This document shows positions 51,310 to 59,367 of a stretch of 64,000 nt of DNA, piece after piece. Source of the DNA: Clostridium sp. Cult1 (GTDB lineage: Bacteria; Bacillota; Clostridia; Tissierellales; Tepidimicrobiaceae). The notes under the pieces are model-generated. The model had not been told where the DNA came from and did no database searches. It saw only the letters and a program-made list of their open reading frames with translations. The stretch is taken from positions 1,458,632 to 1,522,631 of the forward strand of contig NZ_PPXW01000001.1 of the NCBI RefSeq assembly GCF_021655095.1, read 5' to 3'. The position numbers were made by a program, and so were the translations under genes. Every line of letters starts with the position of its first letter. Positions within the stretch are counted from its first letter, which is position 1.

Positions 51310-52422
51310 GTGAGAAGGTTCATAACTTCGGCATTAGTAGTAGTATTGATTTTGGCTATGACAATACCAGTGTTGGCAGAAAGAAGTGGAAGAACAAAAG
51401 AACCAAATCAAAACAAACCAATATCCAGAGAAGAATTTAATTCAGCATTAAATTCTTTATTAGAAGAATATGGATATTCCTGGAAGCCTACTAAAGAGAA
51501 AGGCAATGTTACCAGAGAAGAGTTAATAATTATTTTAGGAGAACTATTGATAGATGAAGACATAATAGATATAAGTTTTACTGAATTACCTTTTAAGGAT
51601 ATAAAAAATATTGAAAAGACCACAAAAGAGAAATTAACAGTGCTATTTAAAGAAGGAATAATAAACGGTAAATCAAAGCATACATTTAATCCAAACAGTA
51701 AAGTAACCTACGGAGAACTAAAGGTAATTTTAGAAAGAGTCAGAAAGTTACTTGAATGGAAAGGAGATAAATGGAATAGAAAAACTATTCCTTTCAGAGT
51801 AAAAAATATTGTTGATTCTAGACAAGGTAAAGAGGGTATTGTTTACACAAGGAACAAGGACAAAGTAATTGTATCTGTTACTAAGGAGTTTAGAACACCA
51901 GGATACGATATGAAGATAAATAGAATAAGGAAAGTTGATAGTAGGTATGAAATAGATCTATCGATTATTCCACCAGAGAAGAATACAATTCTACCACAGG
52001 TAGTGACCTATTTAACAGCCAATATAGAAATAGATGCAAAATATTTAGGAAAGCCTCCTTATAAGTTTTATGTAGATGAAGCCATAGAGGATTCAGATAT
52101 AGTAAAGGAAGTATCCTTTAAACAAGTAAAGACAGAGTCAACTTATAATGGCAAGGAAGGGATAGCTGTAAAAGAATATAAGGGCAAAATATCCCTATCA
52201 ATCACAAAAGAATTTCCTACTCCTGGGTACGCTATGGCTATAGAAAAAATTCTTTATGCAGATGGTAAATATAAAGCCTATGTAATTATTGCTCCCCCAA
52301 AGAAAGATGCTATTTTACCTCAAGTGATAACTTATAGGACTATCCATCTAGAAATTGATAAGGATGATATGGAAAAAGGTTCCTATAAATTTGATTGGAA
52401 GGTCCTACCTGTAGAATTGTAA
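51310..52422 (+). CDS. exported protein with S-layer-homology-like region and two PrcB_C domains
   Basis: 370 residues. Signal peptide ends near 'TIPVLAERS'. Residues about 35-150 resemble SLH motifs ('LPFKDIKNIEKTTKEKLTVL', 'FKEGIINGKSKHTFNPNSKV'). Two similar beta-type domains follow (about 165-245 and 270-365), each with 'VTKEFRTPGYDMKI'/'ITKEFPTPGYAMAI' and 'LPQVVTYLTANIEID'-like strands; this is the PrcB_C (protease-complex inhibitor) pattern. Role: cell-surface protein, perhaps a protease inhibitor or wall component. AGGAGTG (51298-51304) favours GTG 51310 over GTG 51301. Confidence 0.7.
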   Translation: MRRFITSALVVVLILAMTIPVLAERSGRTKEPNQNKPISREEFNSALNSLLEEYGYSWKPTKEKGNVTREELIIILGELLIDEDIIDISFTELPFKDIKNIEKTTKEKLTVLFKEGIINGKSKHTFNPNSKVTYGELKVILERVRKLLEWKGDKWNRKTIPFRVKNIVDSRQGKEGIVYTRNKDKVIVSVTKEFRTPGYDMKINRIRKVDSRYEIDLSIIPPEKNTILPQVVTYLTANIEIDAKYLGKPPYKFYVDEAIEDSDIVKEVSFKQVKTESTYNGKEGIAVKEYKGKISLSITKEFPTPGYAMAIEKILYADGKYKAYVIIAPPKKDAILPQVITYRTIHLEIDKDDMEKGSYKFDWKVLPVEL

Positions 52423-52508
52423 CTATAATGTAACCAATTAAAAGGATAAAGGGGATATAATAGAGTTGATAATATATTGTCAACTTCTATGGATTAAGGG
52501 GTGATTGG

Positions 52509-53429
52509 ATGAAAAGAGCGGTTTTATTAATTCTAATTTTTGTTCTAACTATGCCTTCGTTGGTCTTTGCATCTGTAGATATGGAACAGAAATTAGGAGA
52601 TCATTGGTCTAAAGATATGATAAGAAAAGACTTCTTGCTCTATTATTTTCCCTATCTGGCTAAAGAAAACTTTAATCGCCTAAATCCTAATGAACCCTTT
52701 TATGAAGATGAATTTCTTTTATCCTTTTCATCTTTATTAAAAGACAAGGGCTATACTAGAGCAGAAATAGGTTGGAAAATGAAGATGACTAGAATAGAAA
52801 TGGCCCAGATCTTAGGAGAAAAGCTATTAGATATTAAGGCCATTGAGCCAAGCATGGAAAAAGTTCCTTTTACTGATATGGATGAAATTTCTGTAGAAAA
52901 GAAAAAAGCATTAGCAGATTTATTCCATGCAGGCCTAATTAATGGCCAATCTAAGACTAAATTCAATCCTTATGCTCATGCTACTCAAGCTGAAGTCATA
53001 ATACTGTTACAAAGAGTTAATGATTTTTTAGACCAGGTAGATGGAAAAGAAGAAATTAAAGATAAGACAGTTAAAAAAAATGAAGAACCTAAGGAGCCAG
53101 AAGTTGTGGATATTCCTTATAAACTATCAGGAATTGTCCAATCTTATTCAGGAATTGAAGGAATAATTTCTAGAGTTGAAGAAGATAAGGTATATGTAAC
53201 TATTACCAAGTCTTTCCCAACCTCTGGCTATTCTATGGGAATAGAAAAAATACTTAATGAAGATGAAGAATATAAAGTTTACTTAAATATTACTCCCCCA
53301 AGTAAAAATAGTGAACATTTGACAGTGGTAACATATAAAACTATAACCGTAGAAATAGATAAGAAAAATTTAGGTGATCCCCCGTACAATTTTGTATGGG
53401 GTAATTTTTTATTTTTGGTACGTGTTTAG
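52509..53429 (+). CDS. exported protein with S-layer-homology-like region and one PrcB_C domain
   Basis: 306 residues, paralogue of the gene before it. Signal peptide ends near 'SLVFASVD'; SLH-like region ('VPFTDMDEISVEKKKALADL', 'FHAGLINGQSKTKFNPYAHA'), an acidic linker, then one PrcB_C-type domain ('TITKSFPTSGYSMGIEKIL', 'HLTVVTYKTITVEIDKKNLG'). The C-terminal 'NFVWGNFLFLVRV' tail is coded by a terminator hairpin and its T run, and the stop lies after it; the original end may have been 'YNFVWG' followed by a stop now out of frame. Confidence 0.7.
   Translation: MKRAVLLILIFVLTMPSLVFASVDMEQKLGDHWSKDMIRKDFLLYYFPYLAKENFNRLNPNEPFYEDEFLLSFSSLLKDKGYTRAEIGWKMKMTRIEMAQILGEKLLDIKAIEPSMEKVPFTDMDEISVEKKKALADLFHAGLINGQSKTKFNPYAHATQAEVIILLQRVNDFLDQVDGKEEIKDKTVKKNEEPKEPEVVDIPYKLSGIVQSYSGIEGIISRVEEDKVYVTITKSFPTSGYSMGIEKILNEDEEYKVYLNITPPSKNSEHLTVVTYKTITVEIDKKNLGDPPYNFVWGNFLFLVRV
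53380..53416 (+). terminator. terminator inside the 3' end of the PrcB_C gene
   Basis: CCCCGTACAA (53380-53389) pairs with TTGTATGGGG (53392-53401) with one wobble, followed by TAATTTTTTATTTTT. The gene's stop codon (53427-53429) lies beyond the T run. Confidence 0.7.
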
Positions 53430-53431
53430 TA

Positions 53432-53440
53432 TGGTATAAT
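53432..53440 (+). promoter_or_regulatory. extended -10 promoter for murJ
   Basis: TGGTATAAT, the extended -10 consensus, 80 bases before the murJ start; no clear -35. Confidence 0.45.
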
Positions 53441-53520
53441 ATATTAATATGTATAGAGTAGAATAATATTTAATTGATGAGTAATAGGTATGAACTTGAA
53501 GGCAAAAAAGGAGAATATAT

Positions 53521-55059
53521 ATGACAAAGACAAGTAAAGTAGCTAAATCAGCAGCTATGATTGCAATTTTCACTTTAATAAGCAAATTTTTAGGTTTTTT
53601 AAGGGAAGTATTAATTGCTTCTAAATATGGGTCAGGTTATGAGACGGATACATATTTTGTTGCCATGACTGCTACAACTATATTAATGACTACAATTGGT
53701 GCTTCTTTAAATACAACTTTAATTCCTATTTTTACTGAAATTGAAGGAAGGGGAGGCAGAAGAGCTAAATTAAAGTATTTAAATAATATACTTAATATGG
53801 TATTTTTTATTACTATAATATTGGCTCTTTTAGGTTTCTTCCTATCACCTATAGTTATTAGAATACTGGCTAAAGGTTTTGAAGGAGAACAATTCCAATT
53901 GGCAGTAAAACTGAATAGGATAGGTTTGCCTATAGTAATATTTCTAGGCTTTACTTATGTGTTTTCTGGATATCTACATAGTAGTGAGATATTTGGACCT
54001 CCTGCTATTATGGGAATTCCTTATAATTTTGTATTTCTATTTTTCTTAATGTTTTTTGCAGATAAGGGAAATATAGAAGGGCTTATGTTGGTTAGTGTAG
54101 TAGCAGCTTCTACTCAATTTTTAATTCAGGTTCCTGCTATTAAGCATCAGGGTTATAGATATAGAGTAGATATAAACTTGCATGAACCCTATTTAAAGAA
54201 GGCATTAATCTTAGTGTTACCTGTAATGGTAGGTTCAGCAGTTCAACAGATAAACACGGTAATAGATAGGACTTTAGCATCTAGCTTAGTGGAAGGAAGC
54301 ATTTCAGCTCTTACTTATGCTTCTAGATTGAAGGATCTAATTATATCTGTATTCATTATGGCTATAACTACGGTAGTATTTCCAATGTTATCTAAAGCTT
54401 TTTCTCAGGATGATAATATGCAGGTGAAAAAGATAATGGGACAAGGTATCAATATAATATTGATTATCACTGTACCTGCAACTATTGGGATATTAATACT
54501 AGCGGAGCCCATGGTAAGAATATTCTTTCAAAGAGGAGCCTTTGATTCAACTGCTACTATTATGACCTCCCAAGCTCTTATATTTTATTCATTAGGACTA
54601 GTAGGAGCTTCATTAAGACTTATGTTAAATAGGGTATTTTACTCTTTTCAAGACACTAAAACCCCTATGATAAATGGAGCATTGGCAGTAGGATTGAATA
54701 TAGTATTAAACTTAATTCTCATTAGATTTATGGATCATGCAGGCCTTGCCCTAGCTACTAGTATATCGGCTACTTTTACAACTTTATTGTTATTTTTAAG
54801 TTTAAGAAAAAAAATAGGGCCTATGGGGATCAGGCGGTATTTAATATGTTTCATGAAAACTCTGTTTGCATCTATGGTAATGGGAATAATAGTATATTTT
54901 ATGTATTTTGGATTAACAGGTCGGTTCATTAGTACTGGTATAGGTGAGCTATTTGTACTATTATCATCTATAGGAGTTGGTGCACTGATATATTTCATAC
55001 TATGCTCCGCATTAAAAGTAAAAGAGATTAGGATATTAATTAAAGGATTGATTAAGTGA
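53521..55059 (+). CDS. murJ: lipid II flippase MurJ
   Basis: 512 residues, 14 predicted helices of the MVF family. 'SKFLGFLREVLIASKYGSGY', 'TDTYFVAMTATTILMTTIGA' and 'VAVMVGSAVQQINTVIDRTL'-type segments are MurJ features. It moves lipid II across the membrane in wall synthesis. A second, more divergent MurJ lies at 56876. Confidence 0.9.
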   Translation: MTKTSKVAKSAAMIAIFTLISKFLGFLREVLIASKYGSGYETDTYFVAMTATTILMTTIGASLNTTLIPIFTEIEGRGGRRAKLKYLNNILNMVFFITIILALLGFFLSPIVIRILAKGFEGEQFQLAVKLNRIGLPIVIFLGFTYVFSGYLHSSEIFGPPAIMGIPYNFVFLFFLMFFADKGNIEGLMLVSVVAASTQFLIQVPAIKHQGYRYRVDINLHEPYLKKALILVLPVMVGSAVQQINTVIDRTLASSLVEGSISALTYASRLKDLIISVFIMAITTVVFPMLSKAFSQDDNMQVKKIMGQGINIILIITVPATIGILILAEPMVRIFFQRGAFDSTATIMTSQALIFYSLGLVGASLRLMLNRVFYSFQDTKTPMINGALAVGLNIVLNLILIRFMDHAGLALATSISATFTTLLLFLSLRKKIGPMGIRRYLICFMKTLFASMVMGIIVYFMYFGLTGRFISTGIGELFVLLSSIGVGALIYFILCSALKVKEIRILIKGLIK

Positions 55060-55089
55060 GTCGGTAAATAATTATACCGGCTCATATTT
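55058..55089 (+). terminator. intrinsic terminator after murJ
   Basis: GAGTCGGTA (55058-55066) pairs with TACCGGCTC (55075-55083), one wobble, then ATATTT; overlaps the murJ stop. Confidence 0.65.
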
Positions 55090-55196
55090 AGGGAGCAAAT
55101 TGTCGGATAATTAACAATATTTTACGTTTGCTAAATTATCTCAATAATGATAAAATATTGACTATATTAAAAGAGGTATAAAAGTGAGGTGCTTAA

Positions 55197-56492
55197 ATGA
55201 CAAAAAGGAGAAATGATGCGTTAATATTTGGCTTGGCATTGTTTTCTATGTTTTTTGGGGCAGGGAACTTAATTTTCCCTCCATTTTTAGGATTAATATC
55301 AGGAGATAAGTGGAATTGGTCCATGGTAGGATTTTTTTTAACAGGTATCGGATTGCCATTTTTGGGGATTATGGCATCGGCTAAAGTAGGAGGCAGTATA
55401 GATAAATTAGGAAATAAAGTATCTCCATTATTTTCAAAATTTTTAGGAATTACTATAGTTTTAGCTATAGGACCTTTATTGGCTTTGCCAAGAACAGGTG
55501 CTACTGCATATGAAATGGGTGTTATGCCACTCTTCCCCAATACAAATCCTATTATATTTACAGTTATATATTTTAGTATTGTTCTATTTTTTACTATAAA
55601 ACCAACAGATATTATAGATAAAATTGGGAAAATATTGACACCGGCTTTATTGATACTATTGGGCATACTGATAATAAGGGGAGTTATTCATCCTATGGGC
55701 ACGCCAATAGAGGAGAATTTGGCCAGACCTTTTTCCGATGGATTTACTCAAGGTTATCAGACTATGGATGCTTTAGCAGCTATTTTATTTGGTGGAATAG
55801 TATCTTCTTCTTTAATTCAACAAGGATATAAAGATGAAAAACAACAGGTTTCCATGACTAAAAAGGCGGGGATAATTGCTATAGCAGGTTTGACATTTGT
55901 TTATGGGGGATTAGGTTATTTAGGAGCTACAGGTGGAGGATTATTTCCTAAAGATATAGCTAAAACGGATTTAATAATGAATATTGCCAACAATACTTTA
56001 AAATCCTTTGGGGAACTGGGATTAGGATTAGCCGTAGCTTTAGCTTGTTTAACTACAGCTATAGGGCTTACCGCTACTGTAGGTCAATATTTTAATCAAT
56101 TAAGTAAAGGCAAGTTTAAATATGAAGTGGTAGTAATAATTACTACCATATTTAGTGGAATTATGTCCTATAAAGGAGTAGAGTCCCTTATATCTTTCGC
56201 AGAACCAATTTTAGTATTTATGTATCCTTTGGTAATAGTATTAATCTTACTAATTGTATTTTTAGGGGATTATATAAAAAATAATAATATTTATAGATAT
56301 GCTATTTATGCTACTTTGATAGTAAGTGCTGTTGATACTTTAGGAATGTTAGGAATAAAAAGTTACTTATCGAAATTAGTTAAAATGCTACCCTTAGCAT
56401 CTTCTGGGTTCTCTTGGATAGTACCAGCTATAATTGGCGGTATAATAGGGGCATTCGTTTCGCCTAGGAATATAAAAGAAGGAATTCAATAA
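55197..56492 (+). CDS. brnQ: branched-chain amino-acid:cation symporter BrnQ
   Basis: 431 residues, about 12 helices. 'GLALFSMFFGAGNLIFPPFL', 'PRTGATAYEMGVMPLFP' and 'GYQTMDALAAILFGGIVSSS' are LIVCS-family blocks. It imports Leu/Ile/Val with a cation, in addition to the Liv system 5 kb upstream. GTGAGG ribosome site. Confidence 0.93.
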   Translation: MTKRRNDALIFGLALFSMFFGAGNLIFPPFLGLISGDKWNWSMVGFFLTGIGLPFLGIMASAKVGGSIDKLGNKVSPLFSKFLGITIVLAIGPLLALPRTGATAYEMGVMPLFPNTNPIIFTVIYFSIVLFFTIKPTDIIDKIGKILTPALLILLGILIIRGVIHPMGTPIEENLARPFSDGFTQGYQTMDALAAILFGGIVSSSLIQQGYKDEKQQVSMTKKAGIIAIAGLTFVYGGLGYLGATGGGLFPKDIAKTDLIMNIANNTLKSFGELGLGLAVALACLTTAIGLTATVGQYFNQLSKGKFKYEVVVIITTIFSGIMSYKGVESLISFAEPILVFMYPLVIVLILLIVFLGDYIKNNNIYRYAIYATLIVSAVDTLGMLGIKSYLSKLVKMLPLASSGFSWIVPAIIGGIIGAFVSPRNIKEGIQ

Positions 56493-56501
56493 TTCTAATA
56501 C

Positions 56502-56546
56502 AGTTCAATGGCAAGGAAAGTGTTCCCTTGCCATTGGACTATTTAA
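56502..56546. terminator. bidirectional terminator between brnQ and the small minus-strand gene
   Basis: 15-bp stem with one wobble (56502-56516 with 56526-56540) and T-rich flank. Confidence 0.8.
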
Positions 56547-56718
56547 ATTTCATAGTATTGGAATTTTGTGAAGATCTTATTCTTTGTGCTTCTTCTTCTG
56601 ATACCATATAAGCATTAACCGTCTTATCATCATAGCTTTTAACCTTTTTTATAGCTTCTTCTTTTGGCATAGGTTCAGAAAATTTTTCATCTACTACCAC
56701 TACAAATTTTTCCCCCAT
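56539..56718 (-). CDS. small hypothetical protein
   Basis: 59 residues, 'MGEKFVVVVDEKFSEPMPKE' to 'NSNTMKFK', charged and without a membrane span or known motif. A longer frame starts at 56757, but GGGAGA five bases before the ATG at 56718 marks the likely start. I do not recognise it. Confidence 0.6.
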   Translation of the reverse strand: MGEKFVVVVDEKFSEPMPKEEAIKKVKSYDDKTVNAYMVSEEEAQRIRSSQNSNTMKFK

Positions 56719-56875
56719 ATATATCTCCCTTCTCCCTTTTATACTTATTATGTCCAAAAATATAAAAAGTATCCTTTAAGTTTCTTTTAGCCATTTATGT
56801 TTTGATCAAACTATATCAGGGTAACATAATAATCACTATTGTAGATATGGTGATTATTAACACGGGGGAATACAA

Positions 56876-58378
56876 TTGAAATCGATGATGAGGAAGGCAT
56901 TTGAATCTGCCAGATTTATTATTATATTTGGGATACTAAATAGAATATTGACCTTTTGGAAAGAAACATTAATAGCTTCTAAAATAGGTTGTTGTTTTGA
57001 AACTGATGCTTATTTTACAGCTTTTGTGGCAGCCACATTGTTGGCTGAAATAATTGGAGAAGGGATTAGTGCTGGCATGGTACCCATATTGCTAAAAATC
57101 GAAGACAAGGAAGGAAGCTGGCGAAAGGTAGATTATGTAAATAACCTTTTGCACATTATAATAATTCTATCTATAATATTGATGATATTGGGTTGGATCC
57201 TATCTCCAGTAATAGTTAAAGTTTTAGCAAAAGGTTTTATTGGTGAAGAATTTAAAACTACTGTAAAGCTTATGAAAATAGGATTGCCTATTACTATTTT
57301 TATAATGATAAGGGCAGTTTTTATTGCTTTTTTACAAAGTTTCCATGCTTTTAAAGCTGGTACTAAATCTTGGATTTATTATAATATAGTATATTTAGTG
57401 TTTCTGATATTTTTGAATCAATATGGAGTTTATGGATTGATGTTAGCTGGTATATTAGCTTCAGCTGTACAACTGTATTCTGTAATACCCGCTTCTATAA
57501 ATTTAGGATATAGATATGAAAGGATATTAAATTTTAAGAATGTATATATAAAAGAATTTTTTATAATGTTTATACCTATAGTTATAGGGATTTCTATAAA
57601 TAGGATTAATGTAGTTATAGATAAATCAATAGCTTCTACATTGCCTATAGGTTCTATTTCTTGGTTAAACTATGCTAATGATATTATCCAACTGGTTTTA
57701 GGAATATTTATCACTGCCATAGTAACTGTACTATTTCCTATAATATCTCAAGAATATAATAGAGAAAATATTGAATCTTTAAAATCGGCTATGAAAAGAG
57801 GAACTAACACCGTTTTTTCTATAGTTATACCTGCTATGGTAATATTGGTAACATTATCTAAACCTATAGTAAGGCTATTATTTGAAAGAGGAGAATTTGG
57901 AGCAACTGCTACTTTAATGACCTCAGGAGCCTTAACCTATTATGCTTTAGGTCTTGGAAGTATGGCAATGGTATTAATTTTAACAAAGATTCATTATGCG
58001 ATGCATGATTCAATAACACCAATGATTTCCTCAATAGTAGGGGTGTTGGCAAATTTAGTATTAAATATAATTTTATCTAGACCTATGGGGGTAAATGGTT
58101 TAGCCTTAGCTACTAGTATCTCCACAACTTTAGTCACAATACTGTTGATAAGGGATTTGAATAAAAGGGTAAAAGTTATAGATATCCACAGAGAATTTAA
58201 GGGTTTTTTAAAATATGTTATAGCAACAGCAATTATGGCAGTAGTAGTTTTATTTTTCTACAACATATTGGCGAAAATACTAGTTGCAACTATGGTTGGA
58301 GGTATATTACATCTTATTTTAACAATTGGAATTGGAATAACGGTTTTTATTGGAGTTAATAAATTCCATTATATTTAA
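56876..58378 (+). CDS. second MurJ/MVF-family flippase paralogue
   Basis: 500 residues, 14 helices, aligned with MurJ throughout: 'WKETLIASKIGCCFETDAYF', 'ISINRINVVIDKSIASTLP' and 'VRLLFERGEFGATATLMTSG'. TTG start after GGGGGAA. A 9-bp inverted repeat (AATAATCAC/GTGATTATT, 56828-56858) precedes it. Copies like this may handle spore or special wall synthesis, or an oligosaccharide-lipid other than lipid II. Confidence 0.85.
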   Translation: MKSMMRKAFESARFIIIFGILNRILTFWKETLIASKIGCCFETDAYFTAFVAATLLAEIIGEGISAGMVPILLKIEDKEGSWRKVDYVNNLLHIIIILSIILMILGWILSPVIVKVLAKGFIGEEFKTTVKLMKIGLPITIFIMIRAVFIAFLQSFHAFKAGTKSWIYYNIVYLVFLIFLNQYGVYGLMLAGILASAVQLYSVIPASINLGYRYERILNFKNVYIKEFFIMFIPIVIGISINRINVVIDKSIASTLPIGSISWLNYANDIIQLVLGIFITAIVTVLFPIISQEYNRENIESLKSAMKRGTNTVFSIVIPAMVILVTLSKPIVRLLFERGEFGATATLMTSGALTYYALGLGSMAMVLILTKIHYAMHDSITPMISSIVGVLANLVLNIILSRPMGVNGLALATSISTTLVTILLIRDLNKRVKVIDIHREFKGFLKYVIATAIMAVVVLFFYNILAKILVATMVGGILHLILTIGIGITVFIGVNKFHYI

Positions 58379-58403
58379 ATTATTTATAGAATAAGAAAAT
58401 TTA

Positions 58404-58439
58404 AATAATAAGTCAGGGACTTGTCCCTGACTTATTATT
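58404..58439. terminator. bidirectional terminator between the MurJ paralogue and sleB
   Basis: Perfect 17-bp stem (58404-58420 with 58423-58439), 2-base gap at the centre. The minus-strand stop codon lies inside it. Confidence 0.85.
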
Positions 58440-59130
58440 GGTAGAATACATGTCCACCGATTCTTGATACATAAGATTTATTTTTCACAATCCAAGTACC
58501 TGCCGCTTTATCTGGATTAAAGAAATATGTGGAATTTCCAACAGGTCTTATACCATTTAGGGCATCCTTTGCAGCATTTATACTTTCTTGTGACGGAGTG
58601 TTGTAAATAGTGCCATCAGCAACAGGACTGAATTGAGGAATATTTCCATAATATTCGAATATTACATTATATATGGTATTTGGGAAACTACTGGAATTAA
58701 CTCTGTTTAGAATTACATTTCCAACAGCTACCTTGCCTTGATATGGTTCGCCTCCAGCTTCTGCTTGGATAATTCGGGCTAACCAGTAAAGATCACCTGA
58801 ACTGTAATTTCTAATGCTTGTCTTACCTCTAGATGCTGTAGGTGAACCATATAAAGTCCTTTGGGTTTCTGGTCCTGTAATACCATCAATTCTTATACGA
58901 TGGTCTATTTGAAAATTAATAACTGCTCTTTCAGTTATTTTTCCATATATTCCATCTATATAAAAATTGTAATATCCCATACGATTTAAACTTCGTTGAA
59001 GATTCAATACGTCTTCTCCTCGATGTCCAAATTGTAATGTTCTGGTAGAACCGCTGGCTAGTATTGGTGTATTTAAAACCACCATTATTAGCAAGACTAG
59101 TAGAATATGTGCTAATTTCTCTCTCTTCAT
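58435..59130 (-). CDS. SleB-like cell-wall hydrolase with peptidoglycan-binding domain
   Basis: 231 residues. Signal peptide ends near 'TPILASGST'. Residues about 32-90 form a PG_binding_1 domain ('RGEDVLNLQRSLNRMGYYNF', 'GITGPETQRTL'), and about 112-231 the Hydrolase_2 (SleB) domain, with catalytic Glu in 'RIIQAEAGGE' and 'GKVAVGNVILNRV'. SleB/CwlJ enzymes are lytic transglycosylases acting on spore cortex or wall. A ydaO-type riboswitch in the leader ties expression to c-di-AMP. AGGAG ribosome site. Confidence 0.92.
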   Translation of the reverse strand: MKREKLAHILLVLLIMVVLNTPILASGSTRTLQFGHRGEDVLNLQRSLNRMGYYNFYIDGIYGKITERAVINFQIDHRIRIDGITGPETQRTLYGSPTASRGKTSIRNYSSGDLYWLARIIQAEAGGEPYQGKVAVGNVILNRVNSSSFPNTIYNVIFEYYGNIPQFSPVADGTIYNTPSQESINAAKDALNGIRPVGNSTYFFNPDKAAGTWIVKNKSYVSRIGGHVFYQ

Positions 59131-59147
59131 TCCTATGCACTCCTTCC

Positions 59148-59262
59148 TAAATTTTGTATCCGAAGTTAGCTTTCGAATTAGGGGTAAGCCCCTTCATGTT
59201 GGTTCCCTCGTACCTAGAAATTTAGGATTCAGCCACTGCATTAATTTACAACAAAGGTTATT
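59148..59262 (-). ncRNA. ydaO/yuaA-type c-di-AMP riboswitch before sleB
   Basis: Read on the minus strand, the leader has the landmark segments of the ydaO class in order: GTGGCTGAATCC (about 59225-59236), GTACGAGGGAACC, GGGGCTTACCCC and CGAAAGCTAACTTCG (about 59160-59174). ydaO riboswitches bind c-di-AMP and often precede wall-hydrolase genes, as here. CCTAAATTT in the aptamer (59218-59226) can also pair with AAATTTAGG (59145-59153) just before the ribosome site, a possible switch. Limits are approximate. Confidence 0.8.
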
Positions 59263-59323
59263 ATATAGGAATCGAAATATTATGTAAACACTTTATAGGT
59301 AAATACCAGAAATTACATTTTTG

Positions 59324-59367
59324 ATAAAGTTAATGAGCTAGGGATATTCCTAGCTCATTAACTTTAT
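59324..59367. terminator. terminator after the TraB gene
   Basis: Perfect 19-bp stem (59324-59342 with 59349-59367), GATATT loop. It covers the TraB stop codon; on the minus strand it is followed by CAAAAATG, a weak tail. Confidence 0.8.

Noticed and set aside
55193-55666. 157-codon minus-strand frame opposite brnQ
   Set aside because: Mirror of a hydrophobic coding region, with no ribosome site.
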